Origin: Haematococcus lacustris
Lineage: Eukaryota; Chlorophyta; Chlorophyceae; Chlamydomonadales; Haematococcaceae
Length of the DNA stretch: 64,000 nt
Assembly: GCA_030144725.1 (NCBI GenBank)
Contig: JASKMD010000030.1
Location: 6,124,502-6,188,501 of the forward strand
Direction: 5' to 3'
The notes under the pieces were generated by a model. The model searched no databases, had not been told where the DNA came from, and saw only the letters and a program-made list of their open reading frames with translations. This document shows, piece by piece, positions 23,188 through 34,300 of the stretch. Every line of letters starts with the position of its first letter. The stretch's first letter is position 1. Both the position numbers and the translations under genes were made by a program.

Positions 23188-24130
23188 CCTGCCGTTGCCT
23201 GTGTAGCAGCTAGGAAGTCGTCATGAGCACAACTTTTTCCTTGTTTCATTCTTCCTGGCCTGCCCCCGTAATGGTGGCAAGTACCTGACCCAAGGTTCTT
23301 TGTGACGGGGCTGAGAGCAGGACTCTGGGTCAGATAGAGCTCGGGTGCCAGCCTCTCACTTCACACAGGCGTGACACAAGCTCAGGCGTGACACAAACCA
23401 TGCGAAGAATGTGGAAGAGCAGGAAGGGAGAGAAAGTCAGGCGTTCGATACCGGCACAACTCCTGAGCCCCACAGCCCTGATGCCGGCACAAGCGATCGC
23501 GGACACGCCTCAGCTGCTCACTATTGATTGTTCTATTGGTATATTGCGGCATCAGTGTTTGAACTGCGCCTGCTATCGAGCAGGAAGTACAATCACATTT
23601 CAGCCCGCCAGGCTGCTCCGCGAGCCTTCTATTGATGCAGGCCGTGTCAGAGGGCCATCGTCGGGCAAGTTACTAAGCCACATCGCAGCAAACGCGGAGA
23701 ATGTGCGTTTCTCTCTAGCCAGGCACACAGAAAAAGGGACCCCCGTCCACACAATGGCATGTTGTGAACTGACCACTGTGATTATCTCAGTAACTTTGCT
23801 CCTTACTCAACGACACAGCCGCAACCCGACTTTGCGTTGCAGAAGTGACCATCCCACTCCGACGGCCCGGACCCTGCCCCATAGCACCCCTCGTATCCCC
23901 TCTCACCCCTTCCCACTCCCAGTCCAAGCATAACCCTCCCACCCTCTCGCAGCCCCAGCCTCGCCCTCCATCCCCCTCCCCACCCCCTCCCACCCCCTCC
24001 ACTCCCACCTACATGCGGCAAAGAACATGAGCTGGGGTTGGGGGGGAAATGTACGGATTGGGAGGTGGTAGTCATTGGCACATGGTGCAGGGTTGGGTTG
24101 GTTCAGGCCCAACAATGCTGATTATGACTT
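23188..24130. other. Intergenic, no gene recognised
   Basis: An open frame at 23388-23933 has no recognisable domain and ends in a Pro/Ser-rich tail; I do not call it. The segment 23475-23533 (around caagcgatcgcggacac) matches 7056-7118 in inverted orientation, a short dispersed repeat. A pyrimidine-rich stretch (23840-24010) precedes the hAT relic. Confidence 0.5.
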
Positions 24131-25150
24131 GTGCATGCATGTCAGCTGCGACAAACTGAAGCAATCCATGTGCAGCTTGATGGCTGCACATGCAAGAAGC
24201 ATGGCAAGGTGCTGGTCATTAGTGTGACAGCTGCTGTGCCCAACGTTGCAAGCCCTGTTAAGGGTGCAACTTTAGGACCAGCAAGAGATGCTGCGGCAGG
24301 AGGAAAAGACCGGCATCAGCGCCTCACTGCTCAAACACAATGGTCTCGAGGGCGCCCACACTGCTAGCATCACAACAAACAACGCATCTGTCAACATGGG
24401 GGGTCACAGCGGCGTGATCGCACAACTCAGGTATGTGCTCATGCCGCTGCAAAAGACAGCCGTCCGCGCACAGCCCTGCTACAGCCATGGCCTTCACAAC
24501 ATGCTCCTGGCATGGTTGACTGAAGAAGAAGAAGAAGACTACTACGGCGTGAGAGCCGGCGTGCATTAAGGAAGGAGCTTTCGCTTGGGGCGCGGCCTGC
24601 TCCCATCAAGCCTGACTGGACACACCCCTCTCGCTACTTGGGGAGAGATTGCTCTGATGCTGACTTCCGCTGCTGTGGCATGTTCACGTGGTTATCTGCT
24701 TGCCTTCATGCATGCCTGACTGACTGCATGCCTGCCCACCTACCTGCCACAGCTGAGTCACTGCATGACGCTCGATGTGTACCAAGGCGTGTTCACAGCT
24801 GTGGTGGAGAGGGTGGAAACCCAGCCATTCGTGTCCATGTCCGTGGACGGCTGGTCCAAGGACCTGGGCTCTACACACTGCCTGGCATGGTGTGCTGCCT
24901 GGTGGGGGCAAGCATACCTGGTGGACTGCGTCAACACAGAGGTTAACAGCGTGAAGGCAGCCTACCTCTTGGCCAAGTTTGAAGAGACCATGACAAAGCA
25001 CAACCTGGCTACAAGGGCGCCAGTTCACCACATGCATGACTTCATTGCATGCATGAGTTGGGGGGTTAGCAGCCCAGCAGCCCAGCAGCTGCAGTCAGTG
25101 CAGACCTGCTTAGGCACGAGGCTGAGAGAGACGCTGCCTGGTGGAGGCTG
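24131..25150 (+). pseudogene. Two broken hAT-like transposase fragments
   Basis: Fragment 1 (24131-24569, two frames) reads IHVQLDGCTCKKHGKVLVIS, then SITTNNASVNMGGHSGVIAQLR and CYSHGLHNMLLAWL. This is the order of the hAT RNase H-like core: first Asp in DG, TxNA..NM, then C..H..NLL. Fragment 2 (24765-25150) reads FVSMSVDGWSKDLGSTHCLA then VNSVKAAYLLAKFEETM, a second, diverged version of the same catalytic start. Frameshifts and stops separate them. No terminal repeats or target duplication were found. Confidence 0.6.
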
Positions 25151-25300
25151 GGATGAGTAAACATGGTTGGCGGAAACAGGGGAAGCAGGGTTGGCGGAAG
25201 CAGGGAAGGCGGAAGGGGAAAGGCGAAAAGGATGCCCCGCATGCCTGCATGGGCCCCCTCACGGCGGAACTTACGGATCGGTCAGGCGGAGTTTACGACA
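25147..25300 (+). repeat. Left copy of a 150-bp repeat flanking Fanzor copy A
   Basis: Contains ctgggatgagtaaaca, then gttggcggaagcagggaagg, and ends in ggcggaacttacggatcggt. The same sequence recurs at 28040-28195 in the same orientation with few changes, bracketing the Fanzor copy and its 3' module. Confidence 0.85.
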
Positions 25301-25443
25301 TGACATGCTTGGGCACGAGGCTGAGAGAGACGCTACCCCAAACACGAGACGCTGCCAAAAACACGAGATAGCACGAGGTAGCATGTATGTGACCCTGAGG
25401 ACGCTTACACTGTCTCAGGGCCCCTGCCAGATGACCTATGACG

Positions 25444-27701
25444 ATGACCTGTGACTATGCACACTCCATGCAGCTGGCAATCGCCATGCAGCAGCACTAC
25501 TCCAATCCAGGCAAGTGATGGTGGGGCATAGACCCTGGACTAGGACCAGGAGCCTCACCTGACCTGACCTGGTACCTGACCTTGACCTGGAACCTGACCT
25601 GTCACCTGACCTGACCCTGACCTGAACTAGACCCGACCTGTGACCTTGACCTGACCTGACCTGACCTGACATATGCAGAGCGCTTTGTCAAACTGTACGC
25701 CAAGGCAGCCAGGGCCCGGCTAGGCTGGAGCGGGGAGGAGGCTCAGCTAGTCATCAAGATGGCGTGTGGGTATGGCATCAACGCCCAGAGCTTAGAACTG
25801 CAGGCCGTCAACCTGGACAAGGGGCATGTGGCTGACTTGAGTAAGGAGGCTAACAAGCAGCGCCGTCTGCTGCGAATGAAGCAGCAAGGGTCCCTGCATG
25901 ACACCCTGCCCCTGCCCTGCCGCATGCGGCATGCAGTGCATGTGTGCCGATGTCTCGAGCAGTGGCAGCAGCCCCCCACCCTACCTCTGCCAGGGCAGCC
26001 AAAGCGTGGCAAAAGGCGTGGGGTTGGTCCCCGCATCCTAACCTGCCCACCCCCCTTCACCCTCACCCCCATGGCCAGGGTGGGCCTTCACTTCATCAAG
26101 CTAGACAGTAGGGTGTTGCATGGGGTGTGCAAGCAGCTAAGGCTGACCAAGGAGACTAGGGCAGCATTCACTTCAGCGCCAGCAATGAGCCACCACTGGG
26201 CCAGGTGGTGGACAGGTAGAGCCACCACGGGCAGGCTTGCCAACAAGGGATTCAGGACTGTGGAGACAGACGGTGTGTGACACGACCCCTCCCCCCTCCT
26301 CCTGCCCCACCCCCAGCAGCTGACAGCAGCAACAACCGCCCTAGTGCAGCAGTAGCAGCGGCCCATGCAGTGGGACTCCCCCACATAGGCAAGGGCATAG
26401 CTGAGCTGAGAGTGAGCTTGTGTTTGATCCAGCCACACAGGTCGGGGTGGGCATTGACCCCGGCGTCACCCAGGCAGTCAGTGCAGCCTCAGGGGTGTGG
26501 CACCCGAAGTCAGGCCAGCTGGTAGCTGACAAGCTGGCCCGGTGGAAGCTGACCAAGGGCCAGGTGAAGCATGACAGCGGCCTGAACAACGCTTGCCGCG
26601 TCACCGAGCGGTGGCTAGCACTGATCAAACCCCACATCCAGCACCTGGCAGCAGCCTGTTCAGCTGGTACATCCCTGGTGGCCAACCTGAAGCACATCAA
26701 CGTGTGTATGAGGTGTACCTGGACCCCAAGTGGGCACGGCAGCGGCTGAGGCTGTACAGAGCCCAGGACCGGGCACTGGAGCAGTTCTTCAAGAAGGTGA
26801 GGGTGGGTGGGTGGGTAGGTGGGAGGGAGGGAGGGTAAGGGACTGAGAGGTGGTGGTCGGGCACGAAACGAAAGAGTACTTGAATGTGCCATGCCTAACC
26901 TGGTGTCCCTATGTCAGCAACCATGTGTGTGCCTCATGTGCATGGCTGGAGCTGGAGGAGGACATGGCGGAGGTGTCCATGCAGCGCCATAGGCGGGCTA
27001 AGCAGCTGGTGGTATTCTTTGGCTCTGCTAGCATTAGCACCCAGGGAGGGTGGGGTTCTGATGCGGTGTTGCGGGCCTGCGGCAAGGTAGTGTGCATGCC
27101 CAGGGGCATAGGCCAGCGGCGGGGCAGGGTGGTGCTAGTGGATGAGCACCGCACCAGCCGGGTCAGCTCAGCTGTGAATGGCCAGCAGCCCTGTGAGGAG
27201 GAGCTGGACCATGAGCAGCCCACCAGGCGTGCAGACTGGAAGCCCCAAGCAGGGCAGGTGGAACAGCGCTTGCTGCGCCCAGCCTGGAGCCAGGAGCGTG
27301 GCCAGCCAGTGCGGGGCCTGGTGTGGTGCCCTGAAGTGGCACCGCGCAAGCCCCCACAGCCCCTCTGCAGCAGCCAGGTGGCCACACAGTCAGCAGCCTC
27401 AGAGCCTGGGCCCAACACTCCCTTACCAGCCAAGCGCAGCAAGCGCACCAAGGCTGAGCAGGGCAAGGCTGCCAAAGCCAAGCCAGCACCATGGCCAGGC
27501 AGGTGGCTGGACAGGGACTGCAATGCAGCATTGAACATGCAACGCATTGGGGAGAGCAGGTGGCGGCCGCTGGAGCTGTGTTGGTGGCCAGAGTAGGGAG
27601 CTCTGCCAGCCAAGGGCAAGAAGTACCCTGGCTTGGGCTACAAGCGGCTGCGAGACAAGCCACCCAAGGCCCAGCAGCCACAGCAGGCTGGGACACAGTA
27701 G
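25444..27701 (+). pseudogene. Fanzor copy A (TnpB-like nuclease), longest 5' extent but broken
   Basis: The only copy with clear upstream exons: 25444-25510 (GC donor) joins 25679-26276 in phase, giving NPERFVKLYAKAARARLGWS. Later come GLHFIKLDSRVLHGVCKQL and GIDPGVTQAVSAASGVW (RuvC-I Asp). Downstream exon 26952-27596 holds VVLVDEHRTSRVSSAVNGQQ and [19 protein letters not shown] (alternative Glu and RuvC-III Asp of Fanzors). Damage: a frame slip near 26275, a 2-bp frame change near 26408, a deletion near 26700 that removes the TLATWDAVWE part present in copy E, and a CAG-to-TAG stop at 27594. The ancestral stop is at 27699-27701. Confidence 0.75.
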
Positions 27702-27987
27702 TGTGTGCCTCCCTCCCTCCTGCTGTGCCGGAGTAATGTGTGCCCCATATCTTGAGCTGTCATCAGCTTGCATCAGCGCATGTTTTTCATGCCAACTCTA
27801 CACAATGCCTGACGGGACAGGCAACAGTGTAGGTGGTAGGCACTCATGCACCATGTCCATGTGCGTTGGATTTACTTCACACAGCCCATTAACACCATTA
27901 TGACACGGGACACTAGTAGTCCCTAGTATATGCTGCTAGGGGCCACTACTGGTCCGGCTCAAATGGAGGCCCTAGTGAGTGACAAGG
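27702..27987 (+). repeat. Conserved Fanzor 3' module, copy A
   Basis: Aligns with 55473-55734 and 63110-63371. It contains gagctgtcatcagctt, catgccaactctacac, a local hairpin gcctg-acggga-caggc, gtaggtggtaggc, and the terminal stretch ggtccggctcaaatggaggc ending gacaagg. Confidence 0.8.
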
Positions 27988-28039
27988 AGGCTGACAGATG
28001 GCTGCTGGGAGAGGCTGCGATGAGTAATCAAGGTTGGGC

Positions 28040-28195
28040 CTGGTAGAGGCTGGGATGAGTAAACAAGATTGGCGGAAACAGGGGAAGCAGGGTTGGCGGA
28101 AGCAGGGAAGGCGGAAGGGGAAAGGCGAAAAGATGTCCCGCATGCCCACATGGGGCCCCTTACGGCGGAACTTACGGATCGGTTAGGCGAAACTC
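28040..28195 (+). repeat. Right copy of the 150-bp repeat flanking Fanzor copy A
   Basis: Direct-orientation partner of 25147-25300, starting ctgggatgagtaaaca and ending at ggcggaacttacggatcggt. It begins about 50 bp after the Fanzor 3' module. Confidence 0.85.
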
Positions 28196-28352
28196 ACGCG
28201 TGTGGTTACGGGTTAAGCTAAGTAAGCGGAAGCGGATCTGCAATCTGAAACCCGTATACCAAAGCCCTGACTATTGCAAACCTACGTGCAAGCCGGTGAC
28301 TCGATCAGTAGTTACAATTGCTGACCACAGCAGACCATTACCATCCCTGCCC

Positions 28353-31300
28353 ATGCGTGCGTGGCAAGGCACCAGAGCTGCATCAGCTTTGCTGTTGCCC
28401 CTGCTGCTATGGGCGGCCACGACCCAATCCGCTATCCAACCGCCCAAAACTTACGGCACTGACTACCAGAGCTCGCCATTCGTCGTGCAGCTTGCCGTAG
28501 CTCTGTCCAGGTGAGTTTTCTTATCGTAAAAAACGACGCATCTACACACTGATAAGGTTCCTGCGCGACAGAGGCCTGCTGCGGAAGTGGCAGCGGCGGC
28601 ACCAGCGGCAGCGATTGTGACATGTGTATCATGCCATGAGCCAAAAAAACAAACAATTCGATTGCCCCTTACAAAGGGGATGTGTGTGCGATAGAGTGTG
28701 CATAGGGTAGGGTAGGGCTCTATCGACTCCTAGGGTTAGGGACCTAGGTTAGGGACACACACCGGTCCCTGACTCCTGTGGAGAAGTATAGGGGCTGGAG
28801 CTATGCTACTGGCCAGACCACCAAAGGATAGGGATACAGGACGGCCTGAAAAGGTTCCTGTCGCGCACTGCCGCAGGCTGGACGTGATCCAAGTCCTCCA
28901 TGACTGCCACAACTCCATCGGGCCAAGTGGCTGCATGCCCACTGCGCTTCTGCCGGTTGCTGCAAGCATAGCAAACCAGCTCCTTTCCAAGCTGGCCGCG
29001 GTGTTAGATCTATATGACAGACGGCCCTTGGTCAGGCAACACCCTTGCGCCCTCCCAGCTCCAGTTGCTGCTAAGCCAGGCTGTTTCACTCTTTGAACAC
29101 TGTTGCTTGCCTTGTAGGATACAGATGATGTGCCTGTCCTGGCCAGTGGGCAGACGTGGTACACTGGCAGCCTGCTGCACATCTCTTCCCTATATAGCTC
29201 AGTGCGCACCCATGCTGAGGTGCTGGTGTACAAGGCCCCCATGCCCTCCAGCTCTGGCTTGCTGATCAGTTCCTGCGCTGCACCTGTGGTGGACAACACC
29301 ACTACCCCTCACAATTCAGTGGCGCAGCACAGGCACCGCAGAGCGCTAGCCAGCGCTTACCTCCCAGAGGTGCAAGAGCTGGTCAAATCTCTTCTGCCAT
29401 CCCAGCCTCGGCCTGCTGCTTCAGCTGGTCATGGTGCTGAGCTACAACAGTGGCATCAGAGCAGGCAGGTGCTCCAAGGCGATGTCTCTCCTGCCCCAGA
29501 GGAAAGCAGCAGTAGCACCAGCAGCAGTGATGTAGACAGTAGTGATGGCAACAGCCCAGGATCCGACCTGGAGGAGTCCAGCATGGAGGAGTCCAGCAGT
29601 GATGGCAGTGGCAGCAGCATTGACACTGTCGGTGAGGAAGGTGACTGGGGCAGCCCCAGTGGCACGACCGCTCCCCCTCAGAGTGTGCTGGCCTTCATGG
29701 ACATGCCCTCCACCGCGGTGTATGAAGGGCCCCTAGACGCCAACACCCGGCAGCAGTGGGAGTACCAGGCACTGGGCCGCTTTGATGAGTCAGGCCGGCT
29801 GCTGGGGCCACAGTTCCCACGCACCCACCTGCTGCTGCTGTACCGCCTTGACTGGTGAGTCTGGACCCACCTGCCGCTACTGAAGTGTTGGTGGTGGCAC
29901 CTCAGCCCATCATTTCAAGCCTGACTACTCCGGGTTGCAATGCAGTGCCAGGGCCAGTGCACCAGGGACAATCAGATGACAGGCCCTGACATGTATAAGA
30001 CCTGGCTGCACACCATCCTTGTAGGTTCAACAGCCTGGGCCTGAAGCCACCCAACACCTGGTGGGTCAGACTGTCCCCCCTGCTGCTGCTGATGCTCCAG
30101 GCCTGCTAGTGAGAGCCCACCCTCATGCTTCTCAGCTTGCCTCATCAAGCCCATGCCGGGGTCAGCCTGGCTCTTCATTGTGCTGGCCTGACTTCTTGTG
30201 CCGCGCCCTCCTAGTCATCCACATTCTTCAGCCTTGTGACCGTGCATCCCCTCACTGCGCCCCCTTGTGCCTGGCCTTGCAGGGAGGAGCTGATCGCTGT
30301 GGCGCTGGCCCTGCGCCGCCTCCATGGTTTCTCCTCTGGGCCTGGCAACCTGGATGACTATATCGCGGTTGACGAGGTGGCGCCCCCGCTTGGCGTGCGG
30401 CTGCCAGCTGGACAGGGCAGTGTGGATGTCCGGCGCTGGCCCCAGCCCAACTCTCTGTCAAGCTATTGGACGCTGATGCCACCAGGTGCTGGCAGGGGCT
30501 GGCGCTGCCACTAGGGGTCAGGGCGCAGGCCAAGGAGGAGGCTGGCTTGCTGTTTAGGGGCCCCTGTTTAGGGGCCCAACTGTCTTGGTACTGAGCCTGG
30601 CCTAACAGGCTACCTGCTTCTGCAGCCATGAGCAACCACCACTAGCCCTTAGCTTGTCCTGCTGCCTGCAGCCCATTCTCACAATAAAGTCCATGGAGTC
30701 ATCGTTCCCATTTCACGGAGTGATGGACATGGAGGTGGTTTTATAAACGCCACTCTTTGGTGGCCGTGCCTGGATCACCTGCTATGTTGCTGCCCCTAGG
30801 TGTGCCTCCTGCCCTGAACAGCAGCGAGCCCAAGATGGCTCTGTGCCTGGACCTGGCGCTGCACTGCAAGGCGGGGGACCTGCTGGCCGCCATCCTGGCC
30901 TCACTCACACAGACCAAGGGCACGCAGCAGGCAGGTGGCAGGGGCACACCGCCCGCCCTGCACCACACCACACCACACCACACCAGCTGCATCCCTGCTG
31001 CACCTCCCCTCCCCCTGCTTGGGCCCCTGGTGTTGCTGCCTGTCATGTGTTGTGAGGTTTGCCAGAGTCCTGTCTGGCTGGTCGGGCACTGCTGTGCTGC
31101 TGCAGGGCTGGCTGCTGGACCCTGTGGACATGTCGCTGCTGACCAGCAGCCCAGCAGGGGCAGAGGCCTTGCGGCTGTACGCCCGGCTGGCCAGCCTGGC
31201 CCTGCCACTCTCCAACCTGTCAGAGCCCCTGCAAAGCTGCTCAGCCCTCAACCGCCGCTTTGTGCAGGGCAACTGCGCCATGACCATTGACTGGGACGTG

Positions 31301-34300
31301 GCCATGATGTATGGTGGGTGCACGCTGCAAGGGCCTGGCCAGCTCATAGCTACTAGCACACCTCCGCAGCCACCAAGATAGATGGTCATTGTGCTCTTGA
31401 CAAGCTCCTGTCCTGTCCTACCCTCAGTGCCAGCACATATCAGTCGTCTTGATTCTGGATTTGTTGCCAAGCCAGTCTCCAGTTCCCTTCCCACACCCCC
31501 TTTCGAAGCTTAGATTATGCCTAGTGCACACACGACTGTGCTTTGGGCTGCTGGGACTTGGGCGCTCTCAGCTTCTTGCAGCCCAGGCCAGGGTACTCCT
31601 TCCCTAGGCAGTAGCCCCTTCTTGGTTTGGCCATTAGCACAGCTCCACTGGGCGCAATGGGGCCTCCCCTGCCTGCTGGAGGTTACGTAGGGGATGATTG
31701 CTTAAAGCAGCAGATTTAGAGATTGGCAAGGGCAACCAAACGTCACCACAGCCAGCTTTCAACAAATGCACAGTGATACTCAAGGCTGGACCTCACAGGG
31801 GCGGTTCTGGGCCTCAGCGTGTCAGCTGCTTCTTGTGCTAACCCCGCTGCCAGCACTCTGCCTTAAAGCCCCTCTCCCCTCAGGGCTGGCCTTTTGGCTA
31901 CACCAGCATGCCGTCTATAACAGCACCTCCCCCATCAGCCTGCCAAGGCAGAATCAGGCCCCCTCACTAAGGATGGTGTTTTGTCTGTGTGGAGTGGAAC
32001 ATGGCCTGGGCGCCTTCCATCTACACTATTGCCTGACCCCTGTGACCGGGCTATTGCTTAGAGTTGGCATGACAAACATGCACTACCCTTTAAGCTGATG
32101 ACATGTGGACTCACACGAATGTGATTGGATCTACACATTAAAGTGCCTAATTCCGGCCATTTCTTTGCCATAACCGTCACAACTTCTCCACCACTGCGCC
32201 AAAGTGAATAAACTTTGTATCACTGAGTAGGGCTTGAAGCCTGCTGCTAGACAGTAGCAGACTTATGCCTGGGCTCCACAGGCTTGTCACATAACGGCCA
32301 AAACTCTGACATACCTAAATCCGGCCACTTGCAATACTTCCCAACTTCTACTTAAACCCTACCCTGCATTATAAGGCATGTATGCACCATGGGGTTGATC
32401 ACTGGATGCAATAGAAATGGTTGATGAAAGTTGTGTTGTGAGTCATAAGTTAAAGCATCACGATGTGCCCACCCCCTTCCACGCGAGCCCCTCTGCCATA
32501 CTTAGCTGCGCTCCTGGAAACCTGCTCTTCCAGCTCCTGCCTGTTGTAGAACTGGTCCACTGCCCGGAAATACAACGGAGGTGCTCCTCCATTGAGCAAC
32601 TAACAGCTGCATCCATCATTTCGTTGGTGACATTTAGGCCCTTCCATGGTGCTTGAGTCGCCATGCTCTTGCCAGCTTGGATGGAGGCTTTAGCAGCTGC
32701 CCGCAGCTGCTCCTTGTTGGGGGAGTATACGCCCGTCTTGGCAAACGCACGCTTCAATGGCTTCGTTTAGTATGATTTTATTTAATATTAAGTCATACTA
32801 ATAAATTCAATTCAATTCAATGGCTTCATTTAGTGCTCGAGCTTGCATTAGAAAAGAAGTGTGGCAGGCCCTTGCTCACACGGACCTCGCAGGCCCGCTG
32901 CATTGCTCCAAGGAGGTCCAATCTGGTCACCCCCCTACCCTGCGCTTCGGCCCCCTTGACAATGCTGACCAGCTGCATCTCCTCTGCCTCAGTCAAAGCT
33001 GTCGGTCTCCCCCTTGTAGCAACCCTACCCCCCCTGTTGATAAAGTCGCTGAGGGTGGAGTGGGGGACGCCATGCTGTTTTGCCACAGCACGCACAGAAG
33101 GGCGCTCAGCCCCCCTCTTGTACTTGAAGAGGGCCCGAGCGGCGGCTGCAAGCATGCTAGCCCTGTGGCGTGCCCCGGTAGAAGCTTTGCTAGACCTCCC
33201 AGCGCGTGGGGCAGAAGCGGTGGTCATTTGAGCAAGGGCCGGGGGCTGAGCTCTGCAATTAGAAAAGCCATTTTTTGTTACATGCGAGAATTTCCGCCAT
33301 GGCAAGCGCTACCGCCGGACAGCCGCACACTTGACACAGCCACGTCGACTGCCCCATCTTTGTTACCTACCAAGGTATCTAGGAGCGTTGAGGAAGCTTC
33401 CTGAAACGCTCCTGGTAGTCGCGGCTGTGCCTTAACCCCGGATGGGGTTAAAGCCGGCGGTCCCGGCAGTGTTGAGATCTCTCCTCCCACAACGCGCAAA
33501 CATGACGCGGCCTGACAACCACCCTAGTAACCACCTAACGACGTGATGCGCGGAAACAAAACGGGGCTTTCGGTCAAGAATCAAGAGAACACGAGAAACG
33601 GGGTGGCCGGAATTAGGCACTTTACTGTGTAATGTCAGTCGGATCGTCTCATTATGTCTACTATTTATTCGTGACTTCCTCCATCCCCGCCAGGGTTTAA
33701 CTTCCAGAGGGCGCATATCAATTCATATAGTTATCTTACCCAGCTTCCCACACAAACCCATTCGTTCCACATGCCAGTAGTTCAAGACCACTGAGCTCTG
33801 CAAGTGGGTAGAATGGTGGCCGAGGATTGGGAGGTGGATTCACAAGCTCGTGGATCCTACTCTTTGAGATGTAAGCATGCATGTAGACCACCATTCCAGC
33901 CTTCTTGATGCCCAGCTGTGCCGGTCCCGCATCATAGGTCTGACTCCACGCGGCCCATTTGCGTTCCGTTGCAGCAACCACAAAGTGCAGCCACAATGTG
34001 CATGGATAGAGGGCAAGCCTTGCTATGAGCGTCGTCAAAGCCGTGTGTGCCGGACTGCACGTCCCAAGTAGCACAGATGGTAAAAGCTTGTGTTTGTTTG
34101 ATCTGGAGAACCGCAGAGCTAGGCTAAGACTACCTGCTAGCCGTGGCCAACCAGCCGGCCAGCCGGGGTGACCACTGACAATGTGACGCGCTTGCGGATG
34201 CGACCAGTGCGCTAGGGTCGCACAAGCACGACCATACCGCTGGAACTCGAAACAACGCCGACTTATACACGACTTAATAACCACGGCCGAGATTCATCAC

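Larger units (their letters stand above)
32134..33629 (-). mobile_element. pogo/mariner-like non-autonomous element 1 (1,496 bp, TA target)
   Basis: Terminal repeats start cacagtaaagtgcctaattc (right end, complement) and cacattaaagtgcctaattc (left), followed by cggcca. TA lies immediately outside both ends (32132-32133, 33630-33631). Minus strand encodes an N-terminal DNA-binding ORF (33227-32826) and a C-terminal fragment (32757-32458). The catalytic DDE part between them is absent, replaced by a short AT-rich segment with a palindrome (agtatga...tcatact) near 32770-32803. Confidence 0.85.

Noticed and set aside
23388..23933. 181-residue open frame
   Set aside because: No recognisable domain, composition drifts to Pro/Ser at the end, no splice or neighbour support.
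26909..27773. Long minus-strand ORFs over the Fanzor copies (also at 54650-55467 and 62293-63104)
   Set aside because: Shadows of the plus-strand Fanzor exons caused by GC-rich codon use; they carry the same mirror pattern in every copy.
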